From positions 4,632,501-4,696,500 of the forward strand of contig NZ_FNSM01000001.1 in NCBI RefSeq assembly GCF_900105415.1: a stretch of 64,000 nt of DNA, given 5' to 3'. The notes under the pieces are model-generated. The model was not told where the DNA came from. It did not search any database and saw nothing but the letters and a program-made list of their open reading frames with translations. This DNA comes from Streptomyces sp. TLI_105 (GTDB taxonomy: Bacteria > Actinomycetota > Actinomycetes > Streptomycetales > Streptomycetaceae). Shown piece after piece: positions 56,336 to 63,592 of this stretch. Position 1 is the stretch's first letter. The number at the start of each line of letters is the position of its first letter. The position numbers and the translations under genes were made by a program.

Positions 56336-57259
56336 ATGAGAAACGAGACCAGGGGAACCATCGAACTGACCCTCGCCATGGTGCTCTCCGGCACCCTCGG
56401 CGTCTTCGTCGTCGAGTCCGGGGCGTCGCCCTTCGAGGTGGTGTTCTTCCGGTGCCTCTTCGGGGCCGTCGCGCTCGGGGCCTACAGCCTCGTGCGGGGG
56501 TTCTTCACCGGGCACGGGTTCACGGCGGGGAAGCTGGGGCTCGCCGCGCTCGGCGGGGTGTTCATCGTCTTCAACTGGGTGTTCCTCTTCGAGGCCTACC
56601 AGGCGACCTCGATCTCGCTCGCCACCGTCGTCTATCACACGCAGCCGTTCTTCCTCGTGCTGCTCGGGGCCGTCCTCCTGCGGGAGCGGATCTCCGGTGC
56701 CAAGCTGGGGTGGCTCGCTCTCGCCTTCGTCGGGCTCGTGCTGGTGTCCGGGGTCAGGCCGGGGGACACCGGCTCCCTCGCCGGGCTCGGCTTCGCGCTC
56801 GCCGCCGCCGTGCTCTACGCCCTCGCGACCTTCGTCACCAAGCGGATCACCGGCGTACGGCCGCACCTGATCGCGCTCGTCCAGGTGCTGGTGGGGATGC
56901 CGCTGTTGCTGCCGTTCGTCGACTTCGGGGGCGTCGGCGGGGGCGGCTGGAGCTGGCTCGTCGGGCTCGGGTTCATCCACACCGGGCTCATGTACGTGCT
57001 CATGTACGCCGCCTACGCCAAGCTGCCCACCGCCAAGATCGCCGTCCTCGCCTTCACCTACCCGGCCGTCGCCATGGGCGTCGACTGGGCGGTGTACGGG
57101 CATCACATCGGGCTCGTCCAGGCGCTCGGCGTCCCGCTGATCGTCCTCGCGAGCCTCAAGGTCACCCTCGCTGCTCGGACACCAGCCGCCGCGCCTGCTC
57201 CACGAACAGCCGCACATGCGCCGGAAGCCGCTTCCCCCGCCGCCACGCGAGCTGCGTGA
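56336..57259 (+). CDS. EamA/DMT-family transporter with read-through C-terminus
   Basis: A 307-residue 10-TM drug/metabolite transporter of the EamA type: IELTLAMVLSGTLGVFVVESGASPFEVVFFRCLFGAVAL, VVYHTQPFFLVLLGAVLLRERISGAKLGWLALAFVGLVLVSG, LPTAKIAVLAFTYPAVAMGVDWAVYGHHIG. The last 30 residues (ARTPAAAPAPRTAAHAPEAASPAATRAA) are Ala/Pro-rich and are encoded by the reverse of the LysR gene, 98 bp of overlap. TAGCGT (56323-56328) seven bases before ATG 56336: leaderless. The natural stop may have been lost. Confidence 0.9.
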   Translation: MRNETRGTIELTLAMVLSGTLGVFVVESGASPFEVVFFRCLFGAVALGAYSLVRGFFTGHGFTAGKLGLAALGGVFIVFNWVFLFEAYQATSISLATVVYHTQPFFLVLLGAVLLRERISGAKLGWLALAFVGLVLVSGVRPGDTGSLAGLGFALAAAVLYALATFVTKRITGVRPHLIALVQVLVGMPLLLPFVDFGGVGGGGWSWLVGLGFIHTGLMYVLMYAAYAKLPTAKIAVLAFTYPAVAMGVDWAVYGHHIGLVQALGVPLIVLASLKVTLAARTPAAAPAPRTAAHAPEAASPAATRAA

Positions 57260-58046
57260 AGAGCGTGAAAGGGGCCTCCCAGGCCAGCGGGACCAGTGCC
57301 CCGGACGCCAGCTCCTCGGAGACGGCGACCCGGGGCAGCAGCGCGACCCCGAGCCCCGCCGCCACCCCCCGCTTCGTCGCCTCGATCGTGCCGAACTCCA
57401 TGAACGGCGGCGCCCACTCCCGCAGCTCCTCCTCGAAGAGGTCGCGGTACGGACAGCCCGGTTCGGTGCCCACCAGCTGCGCCCCGGCCAGGTCCGCGCT
57501 CGTCAGATCCGTACGGCCGACGAGGGGATGGTCCGGGCCGGCCACCAGGACCAGCGGCTCGGGTGCGAGGACCTCCGTCTCCAGGCCCTCGTGCTCCGTC
57601 TCCGGCTCCATCAGGAAGCCGACGTCGTACGTGCCCTGCCGCAGCGCCTTCCGGGTCTCGTCGCCGAGCGTGGGCCGCAGCGTCAGCCGCACCTTCGGGT
57701 AGCGGTGGTGGAAGTACTCCAGGAGCGGCGGCAGCCGGTAGGAGGTCAGCGACTCCATGGTGCCGATCGCGATCGGGCCCGAGGGTTCCGCCGTGGCCGC
57801 GACGGCCGTACGGGCTTCCTCCGCCAGGTCCCTCATCCGGTGCGCGTACGGCAGGAGGCGTTCACCGGCCTCCGTCAGGCGGATGCGGGAGCCGAGCCGC
57901 TCGAAGAGGTCGACCCCCAGGGAGGATTCGAGGGACCTGATCTGGGACGTCACGCTCGACTGGGCGTAGCCCAGCTCCGCCGCCGCCCGGGTGAAGGAGA
58001 GGACGTCGGCCACCTTCTCGAAGGTCGCCAGGAGCCGCAGCTCCAT
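57162..58046 (-). CDS. LysR-family transcriptional regulator
   Basis: A 294-residue LTTR. HTH: ELRLLATFEKVADVLSFTRAAAELGYAQSSVTSQIRSLESSLGVDLFERLGSRIRLTEAGERLLPYA; effector domain with SGPIAIGTMESLTSYRLPPLLEYFHHRYPKVRLTLRPTLGD. The start ATG 58046 overlaps the upstream gene's stop (ATGA). Its 3' 98 bp overlap the EamA gene on the other strand, with no room for a terminator. Possibly regulates the transporter. Confidence 0.94.
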   Translation of the reverse strand: MELRLLATFEKVADVLSFTRAAAELGYAQSSVTSQIRSLESSLGVDLFERLGSRIRLTEAGERLLPYAHRMRDLAEEARTAVAATAEPSGPIAIGTMESLTSYRLPPLLEYFHHRYPKVRLTLRPTLGDETRKALRQGTYDVGFLMEPETEHEGLETEVLAPEPLVLVAGPDHPLVGRTDLTSADLAGAQLVGTEPGCPYRDLFEEELREWAPPFMEFGTIEATKRGVAAGLGVALLPRVAVSEELASGALVPLAWEAPFTLFTQLAWRRGKRLPAHVRLFVEQARRLVSEQRG

Positions 58047-58438
58047 CAGCCCTCGGTCCCCGTGTCCTCGCCGCGCTCGCGCCTCTTCAGCTCCTCCTCG
58101 CGGCGGCGCAGGTCCGCCTCCCAGTCCTTGAGGAGGGACTCGTCCCTCTTGTTCTCCTCCTTGAGGGACTTGAGGAACTCGGGGTTGTCGTCCGGGGCGA
58201 CCCACTCGTGACGGTGATTGCGGTGCCACTCGGAAGGCGTACGGCCTCCGGCGGGTGCGCGCCGCATCTTGCCGGCGGCGAACCAGACGATCGGGCCCAC
58301 GATCCAGAACAGCAGGATGATGATGACCCAGACCACCTTCGGCAGGTGCTTGGCCTCGTCCTCGGGGGTGTTCAGGCAGTCGATGAAGGCGTAGATCGTC
58401 AGCGCCAGCGGCAGGATGTACATCAGTGCCCTGAGCAT
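58046..58438 (-). CDS. PLDc_N-domain membrane protein
   Basis: A 130-residue protein: helix 1 LMYILPLALTIYAFIDCLNTPEDEAKHLPK and helix 2 VVWVIIILLFWIVGPIVWFAAGKMR match the PLD nuclease N-terminal (PLDc_N) two-helix module, followed by a charged coiled-coil tail (EFLKSLKEENKRDESLLKDWEADLRRREEELKRRERGED). No phospholipase HKD motif. It is translationally coupled to the LysR gene. Role unknown. Confidence 0.88.
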   Translation of the reverse strand: MLRALMYILPLALTIYAFIDCLNTPEDEAKHLPKVVWVIIILLFWIVGPIVWFAAGKMRRAPAGGRTPSEWHRNHRHEWVAPDDNPEFLKSLKEENKRDESLLKDWEADLRRREEELKRRERGEDTGTEG

Positions 58439-58527
58439 GTGGTGCGGCCCCCTGGAAGCAGCGGCGGGGCCGGTTGCGGCGGCCCCGGTGACAGGTCAAG
58501 CCTAGCCCGTGACCGATACTGGCCCCT

Positions 58528-59985
58528 ATGGCTTACGACGATCTCCGCTCGCTGCTCAGGGCCCTGGAGCGCGAAGGCGACCTCAAGCGCATCAAGGCCG
58601 AAGTCGACCCGTACCTGGAGGTCGGGGAGATCGTCGACCGGGTGAACAAGGCGGGAGGGCCGGCGCTCCTTTTCGAGAACGTCAAGGGCTCCGCCATGCC
58701 GCTCGCGATGAACGTCTTCGGGACGGACCGCCGGCTCCTCAAGGCGCTCGGCCTGAAGTCGTACGGCGAGATCAGCGAGAAGATCGGCGGGCTTCTCAAG
58801 CCGGAGCTGCCGCACGGCTTCGTCGGGGTCCGCGAGGCCTTCGGGAAGCTGGGCTCGATGGTCCACGTGCCGCCGAAGAAGGTGAAGTCCGGGGACGCTC
58901 CGGTGCAGGAGGTCGTCCTCACCGGGGACGACGTCGATCTCGACAAGCTGCCCGCGCTGTTCACCTGGCCCAAGGACGGCGGGTCCTTCTTCAACCTGGG
59001 CCTCACCCACACCAAGCACCCCGAGACCGGCGTGCGGAACCTGGGGCTCTACCGGCTCCAGCGGCACGACAAGCGCACCATCGGCATGCACTGGCAGATC
59101 CACAAGGACAGCCGCAACCACTACGCGGTGGCCGCCGCGAAGGGCGAGCGGCTGCCGGTCGCCATCGCCTTCGGCTGCCCGCCGGCCGTCACGTACGCCT
59201 CGACGGCGCCGCTGCCCGGCGACATCGACGAGTACCTCTTCGCCGGCTTCGTGCAGGGCAAGCGGATCGAGATGGTGGACTGCAAGACCGTCCCGCTCCA
59301 GGTCCCCGCCAACGCCGAGGTCGTCGTCGAAGGGTGGCTGGAGCCGGGCGAGATGCTGCCGGAGGGTCCCTTCGGCGACCACACCGGCTTCTACACCCCG
59401 CAGGAGCCGTTCCCCGCGCTGAAGATCGACTGCGTCACGATGCGCAAGCGTCCGCTGCTCCAGTCGATCGTCGTCGGCCGGCCGCCGACCGAGGACGGGC
59501 CGCTCGGCCGGGCCACGGAGCGGTTCTTCCTGCCGCTCCTCAAGATCATCGTGCCGGACATCGTCGACTACCACCTGCCGGAGTCGGGCGGCTTCCACAA
59601 CTGCGCGATCGTCTCGATCGACAAGAAGTACCCGAAGCACGCGCAGAAGGTCATGCACGCCATCTGGGGCGCGCACATGATGTCGCTGACCAAGCTGATC
59701 ATCGTGGTCGACAAGGACTGTGACGTGCACGATCTGCACGAGGTGTCCTGGCGGGCCCTCGGGAACACCGACTACGCGCGTGACCTGACCGTGGTCGAGG
59801 GGCCGGTCGATCACCTCGACCACGCCTCGTACCAGCAGTTCTGGGGCGGCAAGGCCGGTATCGACGCGACGAAGAAGCTGCCCGAGGAGGGCTACACCCG
59901 GGACGGCGGCTGGCCGGACATGGTGGAGTCGGACCCGGCGACGGCGGCCCTGGTGGACCGCCGCTGGAAGGAGTACGGGCTGTGA
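58528..59985 (+). CDS. mqnL: UbiD-like decarboxylase of menaquinone biosynthesis (futalosine pathway)
   Basis: A 485-residue prFMN-dependent decarboxylase: FNLGLTHTKHPETGVRNLGLYRLQRHDKRTIGMHWQIHKDSRNHY and PEGPFGDHTGFYTPQEPFPALKIDCVTMR (the EGPFGDHTG flavin/acid motif) match UbiD/MqnL. In Streptomyces this enzyme decarboxylates the prenylated 1,4-dihydroxy-6-naphthoate derivative. GATACT (58515-58520) is seven bases before ATG: leaderless. Overlaps mqnP by four bases (GTGA). With mqnP and mqnM it forms the late steps. Confidence 0.95.
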   Translation: MAYDDLRSLLRALEREGDLKRIKAEVDPYLEVGEIVDRVNKAGGPALLFENVKGSAMPLAMNVFGTDRRLLKALGLKSYGEISEKIGGLLKPELPHGFVGVREAFGKLGSMVHVPPKKVKSGDAPVQEVVLTGDDVDLDKLPALFTWPKDGGSFFNLGLTHTKHPETGVRNLGLYRLQRHDKRTIGMHWQIHKDSRNHYAVAAAKGERLPVAIAFGCPPAVTYASTAPLPGDIDEYLFAGFVQGKRIEMVDCKTVPLQVPANAEVVVEGWLEPGEMLPEGPFGDHTGFYTPQEPFPALKIDCVTMRKRPLLQSIVVGRPPTEDGPLGRATERFFLPLLKIIVPDIVDYHLPESGGFHNCAIVSIDKKYPKHAQKVMHAIWGAHMMSLTKLIIVVDKDCDVHDLHEVSWRALGNTDYARDLTVVEGPVDHLDHASYQQFWGGKAGIDATKKLPEEGYTRDGGWPDMVESDPATAALVDRRWKEYGL

Positions 59986-60884
59986 CCACCGCGGCCGTGC
60001 CCGGCGCCCAGCCGGGACGTACCAAGGCTTTCCTGCGACTCGTGATGATCGAGCACTCGGTCTTCGCGCTGCCCTTCGCCTACATCGCCTCGCTCACCGC
60101 GATGTACCGGCTGGACCGGAACATCCACTGGTGGACGCTCTTCCTCGTCACCGTCTGCATGGTGGGCCTGCGGACCTTCGCCATGGCCTGCAACCGGATC
60201 ATCGACCGCGAGATCGACGCGCGTAATCCGCGGACGGCCGGGCGGGAGCTGGTGACCGGCGCGGTGTCCGTGCGCTCGGCGTGGATCGGCGCGGGGATCG
60301 CCGTCGTCGTCTTCCTCGGGGCCGCCGCGCTGCTGAACCCGCTCTGTCTGGCGCTCGCGCCGCTGGCCGTCATCCCGATGGTCGTCTATCCGTACGGCAA
60401 GCGGTTCACGAACTTCCCGCACGCCATCCTGGGCCTCGCCCAGTCCATCGGCCCGATCGGCGCGTGGCTCGCGGTGACCGGCGAGTGGTCCTGGGACGCG
60501 GTCGTCCTGGGCCTCGCGGTGGGCGTCTGGATCGGCGGCTTCGACCTGATCTTCGCCTGCCAGGACGTGCAGGCGGACCGGGCGCACGGCGTGATGTCGG
60601 TGCCGGCCCGCTTCGGCGTTCCGGCGGCGCTGTGGGGGGCCCGCGCCTCGGCGGTCGTGACGACGGGCCTCCTCGTCTGGTACGCCCTGGCGACGGACGC
60701 GGGCCTCTTCTTCTGGATCGGTCTGGTGATCGTGGTCGTCGCCTTCGGCTACGAGCACACGATCGTGAAGCCGCACGACCTGTCCCGGCTGAACCGGGCG
60801 TTCTTCACGACCAACGGGTTCATCGGCATCAGCCTGTTCGTGTGCGCCCTGCTCGACCTGCTGGTCCGCGGGCTCACCCCGTAG
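59982..60884 (+). CDS. mqnP: UbiA-like prenyltransferase of the futalosine pathway (MqnP)
   Basis: A 300-residue polytopic prenyltransferase. The two Asp-rich Mg-prenyl-diphosphate motifs are ACNRIIDREIDARNPRTAGRELVTG and FACQDVQADRAHGVMSVPARFG; the N of the first motif is NRIID. Membrane helices lie between (FPHAILGLAQSIGPIGAWLAVTG ...). It prenylates 1,4-dihydroxy-6-naphthoate. GTG 59982 overlaps mqnL by four bases. Confidence 0.95.
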   Translation: MTTAAVPGAQPGRTKAFLRLVMIEHSVFALPFAYIASLTAMYRLDRNIHWWTLFLVTVCMVGLRTFAMACNRIIDREIDARNPRTAGRELVTGAVSVRSAWIGAGIAVVVFLGAAALLNPLCLALAPLAVIPMVVYPYGKRFTNFPHAILGLAQSIGPIGAWLAVTGEWSWDAVVLGLAVGVWIGGFDLIFACQDVQADRAHGVMSVPARFGVPAALWGARASAVVTTGLLVWYALATDAGLFFWIGLVIVVVAFGYEHTIVKPHDLSRLNRAFFTTNGFIGISLFVCALLDLLVRGLTP

Positions 60885-60915
60885 CCCCGGCGCGACGACG
60901 GATAGGCTCGACGGC

Positions 60916-61590
60916 ATGAACGACGGCAAGCGCACCCCTTGGATCGTGGGGGTTTCCGGGGCGTCGGGTACGCCGTACGCCGCCGCCGTGCTGAGGGGGC
61001 TGCTTGAGGCGGGGGAGAGCGTCGACCTCGTCGTGTCGCGGGCCTCGCGGCTGACGCTGCTCGACGAGACGGGGATCGCCTTCCGGGACGCGCACTGGCG
61101 CGAGGACCTGGCGGCCTGGCTGGCGCGGGGTGCGGACGGGAAGCCGGACACCTTCGACGTGTCGGGCGGGCTGGACGACGTGCGGTACTGGGCGGCCGGG
61201 GACCTGGCCGCGGGGCCGTCCTCCGGTTCGTACCCGGCGAAGGGGATGCTGGTGGTGCCGGCCTCGACCGCCGCGGTGGCGGGAGTGGCGCTCGGGCTCT
61301 CGAAGGACCTGCTGCAGCGGGTCGCGAGCGTGACGCTGAAGGAGCGGCGCCCGCTGGTGGTCGCGGTGCGGGAGACCCCGCTGAACGGACAGACGCTCAA
61401 GCACATGGTGACGCTGGACGAGGCGGGCGCCGTGGTGCTGCCCGCCTCTCCGGCGTTCTACGCGGGGGCGACGCACATCCAGGATCTGGTGGACTTCGTC
61501 GCCGGGCGGGTGCTCGACGCGGCAGGGGTGCCGCACCGGCTGTACCGCCGTTGGGAGGGAGAGCTCGGTGGAGCTTCCCGCACGGATTAG
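60916..61590 (+). CDS. mqnM: UbiX-like flavin prenyltransferase (MqnM), makes prFMN for the decarboxylase
   Basis: A 224-residue UbiX family protein: IVGVSGASGTPYAAAVLRGLLEAG is the FMN-binding start, MLVVPASTAAVAGVALGLSKDLLQRVASVTLKERRPLVVAVRETPLNGQTLKHMVTLDEAGAVVLPASPAFYAG the prFMN synthase core, with FVAGRVLDAAGV at the end. It supplies prenylated FMN to the UbiD-type MqnL. TAGGCT (60903-60908) is seven bases before the ATG: leaderless, so transcribed separately from mqnP although only 31 bp apart. Ends 4 bp into the opposing 61587-61721 gene. Confidence 0.95.
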   Translation: MNDGKRTPWIVGVSGASGTPYAAAVLRGLLEAGESVDLVVSRASRLTLLDETGIAFRDAHWREDLAAWLARGADGKPDTFDVSGGLDDVRYWAAGDLAAGPSSGSYPAKGMLVVPASTAAVAGVALGLSKDLLQRVASVTLKERRPLVVAVRETPLNGQTLKHMVTLDEAGAVVLPASPAFYAGATHIQDLVDFVAGRVLDAAGVPHRLYRRWEGELGGASRTD

Positions 61591-61721
61591 CGCTTCTTGG
61601 CGGCCTTCTTGGCGGTGCGCTTCGAGGCGGCGGACGGCTGGTGGGCACGCGAGCGGCCGGCCAGCTCCTGCAGCTCACGCATGCGGGCGTAGGCCATCTC
61701 GATCGTGTACACGGTGATCAC
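61587..61721 (-). CDS. Small Lys-rich protein of 44 residues
   Basis: Not covered by a long ORF but protein-like: ITVYTIEMAYARMRELQELA then GRSRAHQPSAASKRTAKKAAKKR, ending in TAA at 61587-61589. The N-terminal half could form an amphipathic helix and the tail is a highly basic (K/A/R) nucleic-acid-binding-like segment. AGGAG at 61724-61728 is two bases before GTG 61721 and eleven before GTG 61712 (VYTIEMAY), so the true start is uncertain. It is convergent with mqnM and divergent from the AsnC gene. Confidence 0.6.
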   Translation of the reverse strand: MITVYTIEMAYARMRELQELAGRSRAHQPSAASKRTAKKAAKKR

Positions 61722-61726
61722 CACTC

Positions 61727-61778
61727 CTGAAAGATCGTCTTCGATCCACTGAAAGATTCACAGGGTGTCTCCCCTGTG
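61727..61778. promoter_or_regulatory. Repeats and palindrome between the small gene and the AsnC/Lrp gene
   Basis: CTGAAAGAT occurs at 61727-61735 and 61749-61757, 22 bp apart, and CACAGGG-N6-CCCTGTG forms a palindrome at 61759-61778. They lie in the divergent spacer in front of the AsnC-type regulator and could be its own operators. Confidence 0.55.
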
Positions 61779-61836
61779 TGCCTTAGATTCTATACCTATA
61801 CTCGCGGTATCGCTGGACAATGGAAGGTTCCTCTTT

Positions 61837-62292
61837 ATGGACGCCGTGGACAGGCAGCTCATCCAGGCTCTGCGCGAGAACGGCCGCGCCTCGTACGCCG
61901 AGCTCGGCCGGCTCGTCGGGCTCTCCGGCCCCTCCGTCACCGACCGCATCAACCGACTCGAGGCCGCCGGAGTCATCACCGGCTACCGCGCCACCGTGAA
62001 CGCCGCCTCGCTCGGCCTCGGCGTCACCGCCCTCATCGGCATCTCCCTCTCCGACGCCGCCGACCACGAGGACGTGGCCCGCCGGCTGAAGGACCTCGCC
62101 GAGATCGAGGACTGCTGGTTCATCGCCGGCGACGACTCCTTCATGCTCAAGGTGCGCGCGAACGACGTCGACGGCCTGGAGAAGACGATCCGCCGCCTCT
62201 CCGGCACCAAGGGCGTCTCCCGCACCCGTACGACGATCGTGCTCTCCACCAAGTGGGAGAACCGGGTCGGGGAGCTCCCGGAGGAGGGCTGA
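61837..62292 (+). CDS. AsnC/Lrp-family regulator
   Basis: A 151-residue Lrp protein: the HTH VDRQLIQALRENGRASYAELGRLVGLSGPSVTDRINRLEAAGVITGYRATVN and the RAM ligand domain LGLGVTALIGISLSDAADHEDVARRLKDLAEIEDCWFIAGDDSFMLKVRAND ... TKWENRVGELPEEG. ATG 61837 has GGAAGG ten bases upstream. It lies directly upstream of mqnE, 51 bases apart, on the same strand and probably influences menaquinone or amino-acid metabolism. Confidence 0.93.
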   Translation: MDAVDRQLIQALRENGRASYAELGRLVGLSGPSVTDRINRLEAAGVITGYRATVNAASLGLGVTALIGISLSDAADHEDVARRLKDLAEIEDCWFIAGDDSFMLKVRANDVDGLEKTIRRLSGTKGVSRTRTTIVLSTKWENRVGELPEEG

Positions 62293-62343
62293 GAGTACGG
62301 TGGGCAGAGCTTGAATTCGGAGATACAAGGGAGGCGGCCGTAC

Positions 62344-63507
62344 ATGGACGCGGGACTCAAGCGCGAACTTGAGCAGAAGGTCCGGGACGGTGAGCGGCTG
62401 AGCCGTGAGGACGGCATCGCCCTGTACGAGTCCGACGACCTCGCCTGGCTCGGCGGTCTGGCCCACGAGGTCCGGACCCGCAAGAACGGCGACGTGGTCC
62501 ACTTCAATGTCAACCGGCATCTGAACATGACCAACGTCTGCACCGCCTCCTGCGCCTACTGCTCCTTCCAGCGCAAGCCGGGCGAGAAGGACGCGTACAC
62601 CATGCGCATCGAGGAGGCCGTGCGCCTCGCGAAGGCGATGGAGAACGAGAACCTCACCGAGCTCCACATCGTCAACGGGCTCCACCCCAACCTGCCCTGG
62701 CGCTACTACCCGCGCTCCCTCTCCGAGCTCAAGAAGGCCCTGCCGAACGTCTCCCTCAAGGCGTTCACGGCCACCGAGATCCACCACTTCGAGACGATCT
62801 CCGGGCTCTCCGCCTCCGAGATCCTCGACGAGCTGATCGAGGCCGGCCTGGAGTCGCTGACCGGCGGCGGCGCCGAGATCTTCGACTGGGAGGTCCGGCA
62901 GCACATCGTGGACCACCGCACCCACTGGGAGGACTGGTCCCGGATCCACCGGCTCGCGCACGAGAAGGGGCTCAAGACCCCCTCGACCATGCTCTACGGG
63001 CACATCGAGGAGCCGCGCCACCGCGTGGACCACGTGCTCCGGCTCCGTGAGCTCCAGGACGAGACCGGCGGCTTCCAGGTCTTCATCCCGCTGCGCTACC
63101 AGCACGACTTCGTGGACATGCAGGACGGCAAGATCCGCAACAAGCTCCAGGCGCGCACCACGATGGCGACCGGCGCCGAGGCCCTGAAGACCTTCGCGGT
63201 CTCCCGGCTGCTCTTCGACAACGTGCCGCACGTCAAGGTCTTCTGGGTCATGCACGGCGTCCAGACGGCGCAGCTGGCGCTCCAGCACGGCGCCGACGAC
63301 ATGGACGGCTCGGTCGTCGAGTACAAGATCACGCACGACGCCGACAACTACGGCACGCCGAACAAGCTGGGCCGCGAGGACCTGCTCGAACTGATCCGCG
63401 ACGCGGGCTTCCGGCCGGTCGAGCGGAACACGCGGTACGAGATCATCCGCGAGTACCCGGGCCCGGACGCGGACCGGCGCGAGTCGCCGCAGCCGATGCG
63501 GGTCTGA
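62344..63507 (+). CDS. mqnE: Aminofutalosine synthase (radical SAM, futalosine menaquinone pathway)
   Basis: A 387-residue radical-SAM enzyme. The cluster motif is NMTNVCTASCAYCSFQRKPGEKDAY (CxxxCxxC) near residue 65, then NGLHPNLPWRYYPRSLSELKKALPNVSLKAFTATEIHHF and LTGGGAEIFDWEVR, diagnostic of MqnE, which joins 3-[(1-carboxyvinyl)oxy]benzoate to SAM. ATG 62344 has AAGGGAGG nine bases upstream; an earlier TTG (62311) is rejected. The early-pathway mqnA, B, C and D are not in this window. Confidence 0.96.
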   Translation: MDAGLKRELEQKVRDGERLSREDGIALYESDDLAWLGGLAHEVRTRKNGDVVHFNVNRHLNMTNVCTASCAYCSFQRKPGEKDAYTMRIEEAVRLAKAMENENLTELHIVNGLHPNLPWRYYPRSLSELKKALPNVSLKAFTATEIHHFETISGLSASEILDELIEAGLESLTGGGAEIFDWEVRQHIVDHRTHWEDWSRIHRLAHEKGLKTPSTMLYGHIEEPRHRVDHVLRLRELQDETGGFQVFIPLRYQHDFVDMQDGKIRNKLQARTTMATGAEALKTFAVSRLLFDNVPHVKVFWVMHGVQTAQLALQHGADDMDGSVVEYKITHDADNYGTPNKLGREDLLELIRDAGFRPVERNTRYEIIREYPGPDADRRESPQPMRV

Positions 63508-63518
63508 CGCACTCATGA

Positions 63519-63554
63519 GAAAGGGCCGGCGGGGATGTCCCCGCCGGCCCTTTC
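63519..63554. terminator. Bidirectional terminator after mqnE
   Basis: A perfect 17-bp stem GAAAGGGCCGGCGGGGA (63519-63535) and its complement 63538-63554, with TG between. It separates mqnE from the convergent GNAT gene. Confidence 0.94.
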
Positions 63555-63592
63555 CCGTGTTCACCTCAGCGGCCCCGTGCTCACCTCAGCGG
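63554..63592. repeat. 20-bp tandem duplication covering a stop codon
   Basis: CCCGTGTTCACCTCAGCGG (63554-63572) is repeated as CCCGTGCTCACCTCAGCGG (63574-63592), one mismatch, 20-bp period. The minus-strand stop codon of the GNAT gene (plus 63581-63583) and its last residues PLR fall in the second copy, so CCGCTGAGGTGA occurs twice on that strand. Confidence 0.93.
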
